Source: Anastrepha obliqua
Lineage: Eukaryota; Arthropoda; Insecta; Diptera; Tephritidae
DNA length: 64,000 bases
Direction: 5' to 3'
Assembly: GCF_027943255.1 (NCBI RefSeq)
Contig: NC_072892.1
Span: 121,475,792-121,539,791 of the forward strand
Shown here: positions 42,174 to 53,572 of the stretch, in pieces
How the letters are laid out: every line of letters begins with the position of its first letter
Numbering within the stretch: the first letter of the stretch is position 1
Program-made: the position numbers and the translations under genes
Notes under the pieces: generated by a model
What the model was told of the DNA's origin: nothing
The model's input: only the letters and a program-made list of their open reading frames with translations
Databases searched by the model: none

Positions 42174-43028
42174 CTGGGTTGCCCATATTCGGCGGACCCA
42201 TTTTTTTTTTAAGTCAAAGAAAAACACAATTTTTTTGATATTGACGATAATAATCATTTTATTTGGTTCAAATAGATTTGTTGACATCACTTTTTGAATA
42301 TGTACGGCATATTGTGCCCGTTTTGCAGCAGTTTCCATAGTTTTAGTTAACATTTCGGCTGGAATAGCGGCTATTTCTTCACGGATGTTGTTCTTGAGCT
42401 CTTCTATGGTCTTTGGCTTTTTAACATAAACCTTTGATTTTAAATATTCCCACAAGAAGAAGTCAGGTGGCGTTAAATCGGGGGAACGCGATGGCCAGTC
42501 AAAATCGCCATTTTTCGACATCAAAAGACGAGGAAACAATTTCTTCAAAAAATCGATTGTGGTGCGAGCTGTGTGTGGTGGAGTGCCGTCTTGTTGAAAC
42601 CAGAACTGGAACTCATATGCTTTCGACGAATAATTGGCATCACAAAAGTGGTTATTATATCGCGATAACGCTCCTGATTGACGGTAACAGCTTGATCATC
42701 TTCATTTGCGAAGAAAAACGGCCCAATAATCATCTTCGCACTAACGCCGCACCAAACAGTGACTTTTTCGTCGTAAACAGGTACCTCTTGAAATTCGTGA
42801 GGATTTTCAGTGGCGTAAATACGGCAATTTTGCTTGTTTACCGTCCTATTCAATAAGAAATGAGCCTCATCGGACATGATGATTTTATTCTTCTTCTTTT
42901 GACTTCTTTTGTTAAATGTAAATTTCAACAATTTGGGAGCGCTCGCGTGGTATGTCATTAAGTGATTTGACGTCTCTGTCAAAAGATACAAGGTTGCCAG
43001 ATGGGTCCGTCGAACATGGGCAACCCTG
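42174..43028 (-). mobile_element. DD41D mariner, family M1 copy 2
   Basis: TIRs (left CTGGGTTGCCCATATTCGGC, right copy CAGGGTTGCCCATGTTCGAC) are flanked by TA at 42172-42173 and 43029-43030. Minus strand: KIIMSDEAHFLLNRTVNKQN (first Asp), VTVWCGVSAKMIIGPFFFAN, a frameshifted second-Asp segment with HTARTTIDFLKK, WPSRSPDLTPPDFFLWEYLK (third Asp) and KPKTIEELKNNIREEIAAIP. The N-terminal DNA-binding domain is deleted, the complement of the deletion in copy 1 (32682). Confidence 0.9.
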
Positions 43029-43286
43029 TACTCGATCTCGGAAAACTCACTGTATTATCCACCTTGTAAAAAATCGCACAAATTCCCAAAGAGTTCAAAA
43101 CACATTTTTCAGTCATAAATAGTACAATTGCTTTTAGAGAAATCAAAATAGCAAAATTTGGATCTACAAACTGTAATTCTTTGAAAATGTCTTCAAAAGG
43201 CAAACTTAAAATTATATTTAAAATAGAAGCTTTAGAAAAAGGCGCACACTTTACTTAGAAGATAACTCTATCTCCCTAAATGTATG
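43029..43286. other. Spacer, nothing recognised
   Basis: AT-rich, no feature. Confidence 0.4.
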
Positions 43287-43340
43287 CTTTTCCATGGCAG
43301 AAATATACTCGGATGAGGTTTGCCATTGCCTACCGAGGCA
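43287..43340 (-). mobile_element. SINE fragment
   Basis: CCATGGCAGAAATATACTCG and TTTGCCATTGCCTACCGAGG match the middle of the tRNA-derived SINE in reverse. Both ends are missing. Confidence 0.65.
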
Positions 43341-43719
43341 AAAAAATAAAATAGTTTATGAATTTAATTTTTTCCCCTTGGTCTCTACGCGCTTACTGCG
43401 TTTCGAGTAGTTTATTATTTCAATTAATTTGTATTTTAGTGCAAATATTTGTATACATATGTGCAGTATGGCATTCAGATATTTAGATTACAAATATTTT
43501 CGATTACATATTTTATAGTTTAACAATGCCAACTGTAATAAAATGCAAGCAGTTTATTAGATATTCTGCTATATTACTATTATGATTAAGTCATGAGGAA
43601 GGAATGTTTGAAGTATTGAAGTTTTTTAAATTATCGATTTTTTTTTGACAAATCATTGAATGATGTTATCAAACTAGGATACTATGAAATTTGTTTAATA
43701 TTAAATGCTGGAATATCAT
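43341..43719. other. Spacer, nothing recognised
   Basis: AT-rich, no feature. Confidence 0.4.
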
Positions 43720-44572
43720 ATTGTTCACAGAATGTTTCGTGTCTCTGTCGTGCAAAAGATGATGCATACTCTGCACAGTGAGTTGGTCACACGGGCACCA
43801 GTCTTCGTCAATGATTTTGAATCGCTTTAATTATGCCTTATTGAAACCATGGCCAGTAAAGAGCTGTGTCAATTCGAATGATATCCCAAAGAGTTGCCGG
43901 TATAGTTGCGTATCTTCAAGAATTGGGAAGAAAGTCTTCGTAATGGAGCCAGTGGTATCGTCGGTATACTCCTGCTGCCATGACTCGAATATTTTAAGAC
44001 GAATTTGCCATAGCTTAAAGGAAATGCAGTGTATACTCGATCAACTCCTTGATTTGCAGCTTATTTTGCCTGCTCATCTGCGCGCTTGTTTCCTTCAATA
44101 CCGATGTGTGATTTGACCCAGTAAAAGTCAATTCTCTATCCCTGGCTAAGACGGTGCAGGTGCTGATGAATTGATGCAATTAAGGGAATAGGATTGCTCC
44201 GATTTTGGATAGCTTTCAAACAAGAGCGACTGTCGCTATATATGACTAGTTTTTCCGCTTTCAATTCTTTCTGAGCCCACTTCAGTGCAGCGTCAATTTC
44301 GACAAAAGCTGATCCACAAGCGTCTGTTTCAAACTTGCTTCCATCGGTATAGATGTGGGTCGCATTTGCGTCGATAATATTGCCAGCTTCCTATTCTGAT
44401 GATATACTTTCAAAACGTATAGACTGACGTTCGGAAGGAAGTAGTTGATTTTTTGGTGCAGCACGTTGTTCAAGCGTAACGTTTAATGTTTCATCATATA
44501 CTCCAGATAATTTGACACTTTCGATTTGCATAGTTTCTTTTATCTTCAGATGCAGCAGGTTTGTCTGAATAG
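43720..44572 (-). mobile_element. Non-LTR element fragment with RNase H (I-like)
   Basis: Minus strand: LLHLKIKETMQIESVKLSGV, ATHIYTDGSKFETDACGSAF, VEIDAALKWAQKELKAEKLV, IYSDSRSCLKAIQNRS and FYWVKSHIGIEGNKRADEQA cover the RNase H active-site segments, followed by a decayed C-terminus to about 43740. One stop lies between the first two segments. A mariner fragment abuts its upstream edge. Confidence 0.78.
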
Positions 44573-44573
44573 A

Positions 44574-44765
44574 CATGAGCTTTAACATAGCCCCACAAAA
44601 AATAATCTAAAGGCGTTATATCACACTATCTGGGTAGCCAATTGACAGGTCCCGAACGTGAAATAAAATGTTCACCGAACTCGCCTCTCAACAAGTCCAT
44701 TGTTACGCGTGGTGTGTGGCATGTGGCACCGTCTTGCTGAAACCACATGTCATGCATTATATAGT
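44574..44765 (-). mobile_element. DD41D-mariner catalytic fragment
   Basis: Minus strand reads MHDMWFQQDGATCHTPRVTM (second Asp), ISRSGPVNWLPR, stop, CDITPLDYFLWGYVKAHVYS (third Asp, DD41D spacing). No ends visible. Confidence 0.78.
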
Positions 44766-44915
44766 TGCATTTTCACACAGAATAACCAAATCTGTCAGAT
44801 TGTTTCCCAAATTTGTCAAATACTGCAGAAGTTCTTCTCTCTGATGTTCCACTCCACATTCCCATCCACATCCAATCCACTTGAGACTTTTAATAAAACT
44901 ATGTAATGGCAATTT
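44766..44915. other. Spacer
   Basis: Nothing recognised. Confidence 0.4.
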
Positions 44916-45040
44916 TGTTTTTCTGAAACACTTTTGGAGTACCTAAAATACCTTTTTGTTTCTCTGAAATACATTTGCGATTTTTTGGAATAGATTTGGG
45001 ATTTTCTGAAATAAATTTGCAGTTTTTCTGAACTAGGCTT
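44916..45040. repeat. Degenerate minisatellite, about 21-22 bp unit
   Basis: Four to five diverged units of the type CTGAAATAnATTTGnnATTTT. The repeated unit gives a repetitive minus-strand reading (QIYFRKSQIYSKKSQMYFRE), which is an effect of the repeat and not a gene. Confidence 0.6.
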
Positions 45041-46555
45041 GGAAAAGGTTGTCTTCCCAAATGGGGGTGCAATTCTTCTTTTCGAAATATTGCAAAACGA
45101 ATATATGTAATTTTTTGGCGTCAACGTCACAGAAGATGATTTGCTTACTCTGATTTAAAAAAAATCGGTTGATCCGTTATCAGTTGCGCACCTCTTTAAT
45201 CGGCTATTTTATTAATTAATTAATTTATATTTAAAGGTAATATTTTGGAAAATAGCCACGAAAAAAATTAAAACTGCACTGGGATGTCAGGGCTATCAAC
45301 CTTTACCGTCGCTTATCTGTAACATTTCCATTTATATCTTAACACCTGTCATTCTGTTCGCCGGTTCATTCACGTAATATACGAAACGTGAAAACTTCCG
45401 TTTAAATTAAAACTCACAACTAAATCCCCGCCTAAGTGCTTTGCCACTTCAAGTTGGCACCGCCAAGTGGCAAATAAATACTGAAAATGATTTTAATTTC
45501 CGCAAATCGTTACGAAACTAGAAACTTTGCAACCACACAGCAAAACACAGTACGCTCACGTAATGGAATAACAAAAAATGGTGAACTTAACGATAAACCA
45601 AGGAAATCGATTGGAAACATTTCATCGAAATTGCAACTTAAAGTGTCAGTACAATGTGATGCCTGGCAACAAGAAAAAAAAAGTTCTTTCCCAACGATAC
45701 CGGCAAAGTAAGCTTACACAGGCCACAGCGCAAAACATTGTGATGATGACATTGTGATGATGGCTATGAGAATAAGTATGGCTGTGCTGGAATGCGAATG
45801 CGAATGATTGTTGTGAGCGAATGAAGTGCTGTTGGTGTAGATGATTCTGGTTGCATTGGTATTTTTGGGTGTATGATGGCTTACACACCTGCCATGCGGA
45901 AAGTCGAGAAAGGGCAAAAGAGGAAGGAACAACATCATCATAATAGTAATTCTAAAAGCCGCAACAGAGCTGAGCTACCAATGTTGCTATAGCCATGGAT
46001 AACATTGCAATTCCGTTCAAGTGTGCTATTGAATGAAAACTTTGCACTTAGGCACGCATACATACATACATGCATTTATGTAAGTAGTAGAAACATCGAT
46101 TGCGGCAGCACAAGAAAAAACCTGGTACATAAATATAGGATATCAAGTAAATTTTGCCGCTTGGAAGATGATTGTGGCGCTCAAGTGGAGGCCCCATAAA
46201 AATGCTATTCGAGTGCATAGCGATGTTGACCGTCAGCGCGAACTCTAAGTCCACAAAACTATTTTTAAGCTTGCAATAAGTTTTGCTCGAAAATAGAGCC
46301 ACACAAACAGGAAATCAATGCAACAAAATATAATAATAAATGAAACAAAAATGAGTATAACCAAGGGAATTACATACAATGGAGGAAAGATAATAGAATA
46401 AATTAATAAAGATGAAATCAATGGAACGCAACGGAATACTTGTAAATACGTACTTATGTGAGGGGACTAACGAAAGTGCCGTAAGTCGATGGTATTTTTT
46501 TTTTTTATAGTCGTGCGATGTTTAATTTAAAATTTCAAAGAAATCGCTTTGGATA
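45041..46555. other. Intergenic, nothing recognised
   Basis: Contains GATGATG and GCGAATGCGAATG simple repeats at about 45738-45810. No convincing gene. Confidence 0.4.
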
Positions 46556-47521
46556 GAGACGAACAAACGTAAAATAAGTGATGCAATGTCAGTAGAAATT
46601 CTGCCACCGACGCAGCAGCAAATTCGTTACTCAATACTTTACGGCTTTCGACAGGATTGGATCGAGGGGAAAATCTGCACCGAAGCTTGCACCTCTGTCC
46701 TCACTGACGGTTCCAAGATGGAATCGGAAGTCGGAGCGGGGGTTTTCTCTAAATCAGCCAATTTATATATCTCCTTTAAACTGCCAAACACTGCTAATGT
46801 TTTTCAAGCGATTCTGCGTTCTTGCAGTCATGCAAAATGCTTAGGGAACGCGGGAGCGAGGGATATATTAACATTTTCTCGGATAGTCAAGCCGCGATTA
46901 AGGCTCTTCTGCAATGGTGCAGAACGAAATTAATAAACTCCTGTAAAGAAGAGATCAAATCTCTTGGGTGTTTAGGTAACATTTCACTGATCTGGGTTCC
47001 AGGACATGGGAACATAGAGGGAAATGAAATTGATGATGAACTTGCCAGGGAAGGGACTGAATTGGCCTCAGGGAACTCCCCCGGTTATCGACATGCCGTT
47101 GACAGTTGTTAAAGGGGAACTGCACAAATTGCTTCCCAGGAAAGCGCAGAAAAGATGGAGCTCCATTTCTTCATGTGCTATTTCGAAAACCCTTTGGTCT
47201 CGCAGGACTCAGAAAGTTCCTTGGACTCGTCGCCATTCAATTTCCAAACTCGAAGCTGTGTTTACCGGTCACTGGACGATCGGCACACACGCGGAAAAGC
47301 TAGGGTTACCATTTAACCACCAATGCAGAAGCTATGGGGACCTTTCAGAGAAGGAGACTGTAGATCATAGTCTCTGTAAATGTCCGGGTTTGGCAGCTAG
47401 ACGACTAAGGTCACTGAGGGCTCTTTTCGTCGACAATCTGGGGCCGTGCGCCAACCTAAATCCAATCAATCTTCTCCATTATATCAACAGCTACCTACCT
47501 GTATTTGGGCGATTCGTCTAG
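46556..47521 (+). mobile_element. Non-LTR family Y, copy 1 (RNase H and C-terminus)
   Basis: Frames: RQDWIEGKICTEACTSVLTD, GSKMESEVGAGVFSKSANL, NVFQA, then INIFSDSQAAIKALLQWC, ISLIWVPGHGNIEGNEIDDE (RNase H), then after a frameshift LEAVFTGHWTIGTHAEKLGL and SEKETVDHSLCKCPGLAARR (C-terminal region). Two frameshifts, otherwise well preserved. RT is missing. Homologous to 51100-52800 and 36110-36460. Its last bases run into a pogo-type fragment with no spacer. Confidence 0.85.
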
Positions 47522-48128
47522 ATGGCAAGAAAGTATCGCCATTTTTAATCACTAAAGGTAAAAAAGACCCGATTCAACGGGTTTCAGGAATTTATGTCAT
47601 TGAAAATGAAAAGGCCTGGTGCACCCAAGCAGTTATAAGAAAGTTGGTTGATTTTATGCTGCCACCACTGTTGAGGGATCAGAATAGATTGTCACTAGTT
47701 TGGGATTCAGCCAGTACTCACCGCGCTAAAGACATGAAAAACTTTCTTGCTGAGAGGGAGATTGATCAAATAATAATTCCGGCAGGAATGGCTGGTTACT
47801 TCCAGACACTTAACATTGCAGTAAACAAGCCCTTCAAGGATCATTTGCGGATGGAAAGCAATGAATATATTGAAAACAGAATGATGAGAAATCATCAAGG
47901 TAATTTTGAAAAACCAGGCTTACAAGATGTTGTGAATTGGGTATAAAATTCATGGAACAAAATAACTGATAGTGAATTTTCCTATGCACTACGAACAAGC
48001 TACTTAGACAAGAAGTATTCATTTAACGATAGCAACAACGGAAGACATGAGAGATTCATACCAATGATTCAGCACGAAATAGATTTGAAAGAAAATCAGA
48101 ATATAATTCAGAATTTTATTTATAACGA
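47518..48128 (+). pseudogene. Pogo-type transposase fragment (DDE domain)
   Basis: Frame reads LDGKKVSPFLITKGKKDPIQ, AWCTQAVIRKLVDFMLPPLL, SLVWDSASTHRAKDMKNFLA (catalytic Asp), IDQIIIPAGMAGYFQTLNIA (usual Asp of the QTLDIA-type motif is Asn here), NKPFKDHLRMESNEYIENRM and DVVNWV, a stop at 47944-47946, then NSWNKITDSEFSYALRTSYL. This is the second half of a pogo/Tigger DDE superfamily endonuclease. The 5' half is missing, and it ends where a SINE starts at 48131. Confidence 0.85.
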
Positions 48129-48130
48129 AT

Positions 48131-48455
48131 GCGGCCGCTGCAGCCGAATGGGTTTGTGCGTGATTACCATTCGGAATTCACAAAGATAACGTTGGTTCGA
48201 ATCTCTGTGAAACACAAAAATTAAGAAAACCATTTTTCTAAAAGCGGTCGCCCCTCGGCAGGCAATGGCAAACCTCCGAATGTGTTTCTGCCATGAGAAA
48301 GCTCCTCATAAAAATATCTGCCGTTCGGAGTCGGCTTGAAACTGTAGGTCCCCCCATTTGTGAAACAACATCAAGACGCACACCACAAATAGGAGGAGCA
48401 GCTCGGCGAAACACCCAAAAGGGTGCACAGGCCACTTATATATATATATATATAT
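48131..48455 (+). mobile_element. tRNA-derived SINE, full-length copy
   Basis: Head GCGGCCGCTGCAGCCGAATG (A box), B box GGTTCGAATCTC, body CGGTCGCCCCTCGGCAGGCA and CGGAGTCGGCTTGAAACTGT, end GGCGAAACACCCAAAAGGGT and a (TA)n tail. Together with 21681 the best copy in the window. Confidence 0.9.
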
Positions 48456-48552
48456 GCTCCAGAAGAAGACTGTAATTGAATAAACTAAAATGTCTGCATT
48501 CTGTGTAAAAAAAAAAAATTAAATATAAATATATAAATATTCTTTTATTTTT

Positions 48553-48636
48553 GCCCTCCCCCGAAAATAAGCCCTAGCGCGTATTTTGGACAACAAAAGA
48601 AAGGAAGACAGTGCCTTATTTTCGGAAAAAGACGGT
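48553..48636. mobile_element. Small palindromic MITE-like repeat
   Basis: CCCCCGAAAATAAGCCCT and, in reverse, TGCCTTATTTTCGG form imperfect inverted ends around an unrelated centre of about 40 bp. Resembles short palindromic repeats common in insect genomes. The superfamily is unknown to me. Confidence 0.4.
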
Positions 48637-49808
48637 AGTTATTTCGCTTAGTATGAAGCATTTTGTAATCCTTCAGATTTAAACACAATTTTCGCGAAAA
48701 ATTCTTCTTGTTTTTGGAATACATCAATCCACACAAATGTCAGCGCAATCAGTAGCAGAATAGCAATAACTCCACATTGGCTTTTAAATTTCCCCAACGA
48801 AGTTATATACGAATCGCAAAATCTGGAGTTATTAATCTTTTTGGAAGTTATTTGTCAAAGCAACTGTGTTAATTTAGCGTTTATTTTGCTGGCACTGTAC
48901 AATTCTTTTGTATGCTTTTATAACGAAAATTTACATCTGTCCTTTTCAAATTGAAATATTCTGCGCTTTGAAAAGTCAATTTTTTCTTGCTTTCTAAACA
49001 GCGAAAAGGTAACAATTAAATTCATGTCCAGCCATCCGCCTTTTGTCAAATCCTCAAGCGCTGGCCAGCTATTCAATATCCATCAGCTCTTTCGCCTTTA
49101 TTGAATTTTACACTAAATTTGAAAATTCTACATACACATACACATATATGTATGTGCGTAGATAAGTTTGGGTACGTAAGCACCAAAAAAGACCGGACAT
49201 TGATTTTGCCAATCAATTGGCAGTTTTCGATTGATTTCATCCATTCAAAGTCTATTCGAATGAAATGCCTACAGCTCAGCACGTTGATTTTGCATACATA
49301 TGTATGTATGTATATTTATATATACATAGATAAGCATGTGCATGTGTGTTCATGTTAATATCAACATGCATTTGTATGCTCGCATAAAAACATATCCCCG
49401 ATGCAGGTGTATGATTTTTTTTGTTTTGGCAAAGGTATTTTATACGCAAAAACATTTTGCAAATAGCCCAACGCCGGAAAGAAATCAAAAAATAGCAGTT
49501 TTCTTTTTTCCAATTAATTTCCAATTCACTAGGCTTTCTTCCACAAAAGCTTTTAATTAGTTGCCAATTTGACAGTGAAATATAATGTATAGGATTTGTA
49601 TATCTATCCTCTTTTTGCAGTTTCGCATTCTCGCACCAATCAATCCACGCTTATTATCACTATTCATTTCCGCTTCCGCTTACTAATTCGGTTTTAATAT
49701 TCACAGAGTGCACGCATGTGTGAGTGTGTGTCCATATAGGAAATTATGCTCTGTAATTTCACCGACAATGTGATTTTCACGCTCGCACACATCTAAATAT
49801 TCTATATA
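48637..49808. other. Intergenic with ATATGTATGTATG-type microsatellites
   Basis: Simple sequence at about 49130-49155, 49295-49345 and 49720-49735. No coding content recognised. Confidence 0.5.
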
Positions 49809-50712
49809 AAGGGTGATCAATTTAGAGGTATCGGATTTTATTGTACACTGAAATAAAACAACGAAAATTCAAATTGATTGGGAATCTTTATTGTTTTTGG
49901 ATAGTTTTATTCATGAAATTTATTTTTTAAAGATAATCCTTTTCTAATGTTGGTCGTAAATGCGCAGAAATTCGGCCATCCGTAAACAAAAATTTGGAAT
50001 GACTCGCTGCAGGATTTCGGTGGGCATCTCGTGAATAAGTTTAGTAGTGTTAGCTTCCAATGCCTCAGTCGAAGCTGATTTATCCACAAATTATTTAGAC
50101 TTTACATACCTCCACAAACAAAAGTCCAACGGTGTGATATCACACGATCTTGATGGCCAATCCGATGGTCCGACACGAGAGATGAATTACCCACCGAAAC
50201 GACGACGCAGTAAATCCATTGTTTCACCGGCTGTTGGAACCAAATATTATGGATATCACGGACTTTAATTTCCGGTATCAAAAAGTCATTTAGATACTCA
50301 TACATTGGCGCCAGCCTCGTGTTTGAAGAAATATGGGTTGATGATTCCTCCAGCCCATAGACTGCACCAAACGGTTGTTTTCAATGGTTTGTTCTTGAAT
50401 GGTTTCGGGTTGCTCTTCAACCCAAATACGGCAGTTTTGCTTATTTACGGACATAGCCATTGAGCCTAAAATGGGCCTCACCTTGTACACCATAAGTTGG
50501 CCTGAGCGGGCGATGATAACTTTTCACAAAGCGTCGCTTTTCGTAATACCTACAATTGCACGATTTGTAAACGTTTTTAGGACATAAGTCTTTTCATAAT
50601 GAAATGCTAATGAATGCTGAAAAAAGTATGTAGATATTTAGTTTCACAGTAGTTACGCGTGATCTGTCAAAAAAATTCTATTGAAAAAAGAACCTCCAAT
50701 CTGATCACCCTT
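49809..50712 (-). mobile_element. Decayed DD41D mariner, nearly full span
   Basis: TIRs (left AAGGGTGATCAATTTAGAGG, right copy AAGGGTGATCAGATTGGAGG). TA at 49807-49808; the right target is mutated to TG. Minus strand pieces: SVNKQNCRIWVEEQPETIQE, WCSLWAGGIINPYFFKHEAG, NDFLIPEIK, TMDLLRRRFGG, FISRVGPSDWPSRSCDITPL, VKSK, then MPTEILQRVIPNFCLRMAEF. The segment around the first two Asp is damaged or deleted. Many stops. Confidence 0.82.
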
Positions 50713-50739
50713 TGTATACATATATGTATGCACATTAGG

Positions 50740-50965
50740 GTGGAGTGATGTTTAACTGATTAGTTTGTGAAAACAAAAATTCAGTCAGCATGGCTTGATA
50801 ACATCATCTTCATTTCGAGAAAAATAAGGACCGATGGTGCCACTGTATTCGGTGGCGAACATCGCGAACAGATTTTTTTTTTTTTCAAATTAAATTTCCA
50901 CAATTTGAAAGCGTTGTTTTGGCGTTAAACGTTTCAGCCTTGCGTTGTGTTTTCATTATTTATTA
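50740..50965 (-). mobile_element. DD41D-mariner fragment, N-terminus fused to mid-domain
   Basis: Minus strand reads MKTQRKAETFNAKTTLSNCG (N-terminus) and, after a deletion, TIGPYFSRNEDD (between first and second Asp). Nothing else remains. Confidence 0.55.
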
Positions 50966-51099
50966 ATTAAACTTTTATTGTTATTAAAATTTTTATTATT
51001 TTACTTTAGTATTGCAGTTAAAACAAGTCACAAACATAAAACGTAAAATCTGAAGTTGATTTAATATCTGTCTAAAATTTCCTTAATTTTTCCAAATTT

Positions 51100-52800
51100 G
51101 AGGGCAGGAGGTGCTAGAATCACTAGGTTCGTACATAGGGGTACACCGCAAGGCGGCGTCCTCTCACCTCTTCTTTGGCTAGTAGCTATTGACGAAGCTT
51201 TAACTCGCTTAAAGAGGGGTGGGGTAAAGGTGGTAGCATATGTTGATGACTTGGTCCTAGGGTCTCAGATGCACTGGCTACACTAGTTGGGCTGCCAGTT
51301 GCGGTCTCAGAGTCTCTAACAAAATGGAGTTGATGCTATTCACCAGGAAATACAAGCCTCCACCTTTAAAGCTTCCAAGACTAAACAACCAGTGTCTTAC
51401 ACTCTCATCGGAAGTCAAGTATCCTGGTGTAATACTTGACCCCAAGCTCCACTGGAAACTGCACATAGAAAATCGAGTTAAGAAGGCCAGTATAGCCTTC
51501 TATACCTGTAAATCTATGTTCGGCAAAAAATGGGGTCTCAAGCCACGTGTCATACTTTGGATGTACAACTTAGAGGTTCTACCAAATTTGGCATATGGTT
51601 GCCTAATTTGGTGGGTAGCTCTCCAGAAGGGCTAAAATCCCACTAAACTAGAGATAATGCCGAGAACTGCATGTGTGGTCATCACTGGTGCTTGTATGTA
51701 GAGCATGTCCCACCGCTGCCCTCAACGTCATTCTGCACTTATCATACTTCCCGTGGATCTCCAAGTTAAATCCATTGCTGCTCAGAGCGCTATTAGGTTG
51801 ATTGAGATTGGCCTCTGGAGGCAACTTCCTGTAGGACATAGTAGCATCTTGAAGCAGATCTCCCCCTCCTTTTCTGTACTTCGCACTGATCTCTCCATCC
51901 GCAAACTGGGTTTTGAGGGTTGTGCTAGGGCTATCTTTCCGAGCAGGCAAGATTGGAGAGAGGGGAGAGTCGGCACGGATATAGGTACCTCTGTTTTCAC
52001 TGACGGATTCAAGATGGAATCTGGAGTGGGAGCGAGGGCTTTCTATAAATCAGCCAATATTTCGGTATCCTTTAAACTGCCGGGAACGAGCAGCGTTTTT
52101 CAAGCAGAGGTCTTCGCCACCCTGCTGGCATGCAAAACGCTTAGGGTTCACTGTTGGGAGAGAGACATTCATATTTTTCCCGATAGTCAAGCTGCGATCA
52201 AGGCTCAAGAATTCAAACGTCTCGAACGTGCAGGAAACATTTCCCTTATCTGGGTTCCGGGGCACAGGAATATAGAGAGAAATGAAATTGCCGATGAGCT
52301 TGCCAGGAAGGGGTCGACAGAACCGGTTTCAGTTGTCTCCTTCTCAGAAATCGGTGTCCCCTTGACCGTTGTTAAAAGGAAACTATACAATTTATTTCTA
52401 GAAAAGCGCAAGACAGATGGAGGTCTGTCTCATCGTGTGCTATTTTAAAAACACTATGGCTTCAATGCGATATAAACAGAACGCTTAAAGTGATGGAAAT
52501 CCCCCGCCATTCAATTCTCAAACTCATTGCGGTGTTCACTGGTCACTGGGTGATCGGTACTCATGCCGAGAAGCTTGGAATTCCGTACAACCCCTATTAC
52601 AGAAGCTGTGGGGATCCTGCAAAGAAAGAGACTGTTGGGCACTTTCTCTGCAAATGTCCGGCTCGGGCGACTAGGCGCTTGAGATTCCTTAGCTTGCCCT
52701 TTGGGGATGGCTTGAAGAAATTCTCCAGCCTAGATCCCTTTTCTATCCTCCACTACATCAAGAGCACTGGATGGCCGTATACGGTTTTCTCGGCACGTAA
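51100..52800 (+). mobile_element. Non-LTR family Y, copy 2 (RT palm through C-terminus)
   Basis: Longest copy of the family. RT palm: TRFVHRGTPQGGVLSPLLWL, KVVAYVDDLVLGSQ (Tyr-Val-Asp-Asp catalytic box), then MELMLFTRKYKPPPLKL, SEVKYPGVILDPKLHWKLHI, MFGKKWGLKPRVILWMYN and AIRLIEIGLWRQLPVGHSSI. RNase H: TSVFTDGFKMESGVGARAFY, VFQAEVFATLLACKTLRVHC, IFPDSQAAIKA, ISLIWVPGHRNIERNEIADE. C-terminus: LIAVFTGHWVIGTHAEKLGI and KKETVGHFLCKCPARATRRL. Interrupted by frameshifts near 51290, 51640 and 52445. 5' part absent. Confidence 0.87.
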
Positions 52801-52894
52801 GTGATTTTTGTGACTTTTATCAAATCTTATAAATGCCAACTTTTCATTGTTGGATTTGTAGAAAAAAAAATTTTGTTTTTAACTTCCATAAACA

Positions 52895-53110
52895 GTCCGG
52901 ACAAAAACCCATTGTTATTGAAATACGGGAGCGTAAATGGAGATGGAATGGACACACCATCCGGCAGCCAGTTAACGAAATAAGCCGAACGAAATGATCA
53001 GCGTTGGACTGAAACCCTTAGCCTTTCGGCGAGTTTTTCGGAGTAGACCAGAACCTAACGTGGTCCCAGATCAAGGCAAAAGCGAATAATCAACAAAATT
53101 GGCAATCTTT
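52895..53110 (+). mobile_element. C-terminal fragment of another non-LTR reverse transcriptase
   Basis: + frame reads RERKWRWNGHTIRQPVNEIS and QNLTWSQIKAKANN, matching the arginine/tryptophan-rich C-terminus of RTE/CR1-like proteins (RKW.W.GHT.R...). Short and stop-containing. Confidence 0.55.
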
Positions 53111-53572
53111 TGTTTCGGCACCAACAGCAACAAATAATAATAACAATAAACAGCCTATCTAATAGAAACGTGTGAACAAATCGAAAAAATTTAGCTGCGT
53201 CATAAACGGCGTCGTATTAAACCGAGTTTTAGACGGGCTTACAATTCGGTCAACCAACTGGCCCATATAAAAACATTTTTGTATAGTTTAATAAACTTTT
53301 TGCATTATGCGCTTTCACTCGCCCTTAATGCAACATTTATTTATTACGAATTCGTACTTGCACACAAACGCCGCTTTTATTTTCACTGCAATCAACCTAC
53401 CAATTCGGCAATTTGGAGTGGGAAGAGCTTCAAAAATTAGTACTGAATGCGTAAGTTGATAAATGACTGATTGATAATTAGAATGTACGGTTAACTGGTT
53501 GGGGACCTCCCATATTTAAAAAAAAACTAAAGTAGAATATTTTGGAAATTCTTAAATTGATGATGCCTTTAA
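53111..53572. other. Spacer, nothing recognised
   Basis: AT-rich. Ends at the TTAA target at 53569-53572. Confidence 0.4.

Noticed and set aside
44816..45130. 104-codon minus frame with repeated YFRKSQ-like units as a repeat protein
   Set aside because: The repeats follow a 21-22-bp minisatellite; the frame is a by-product.
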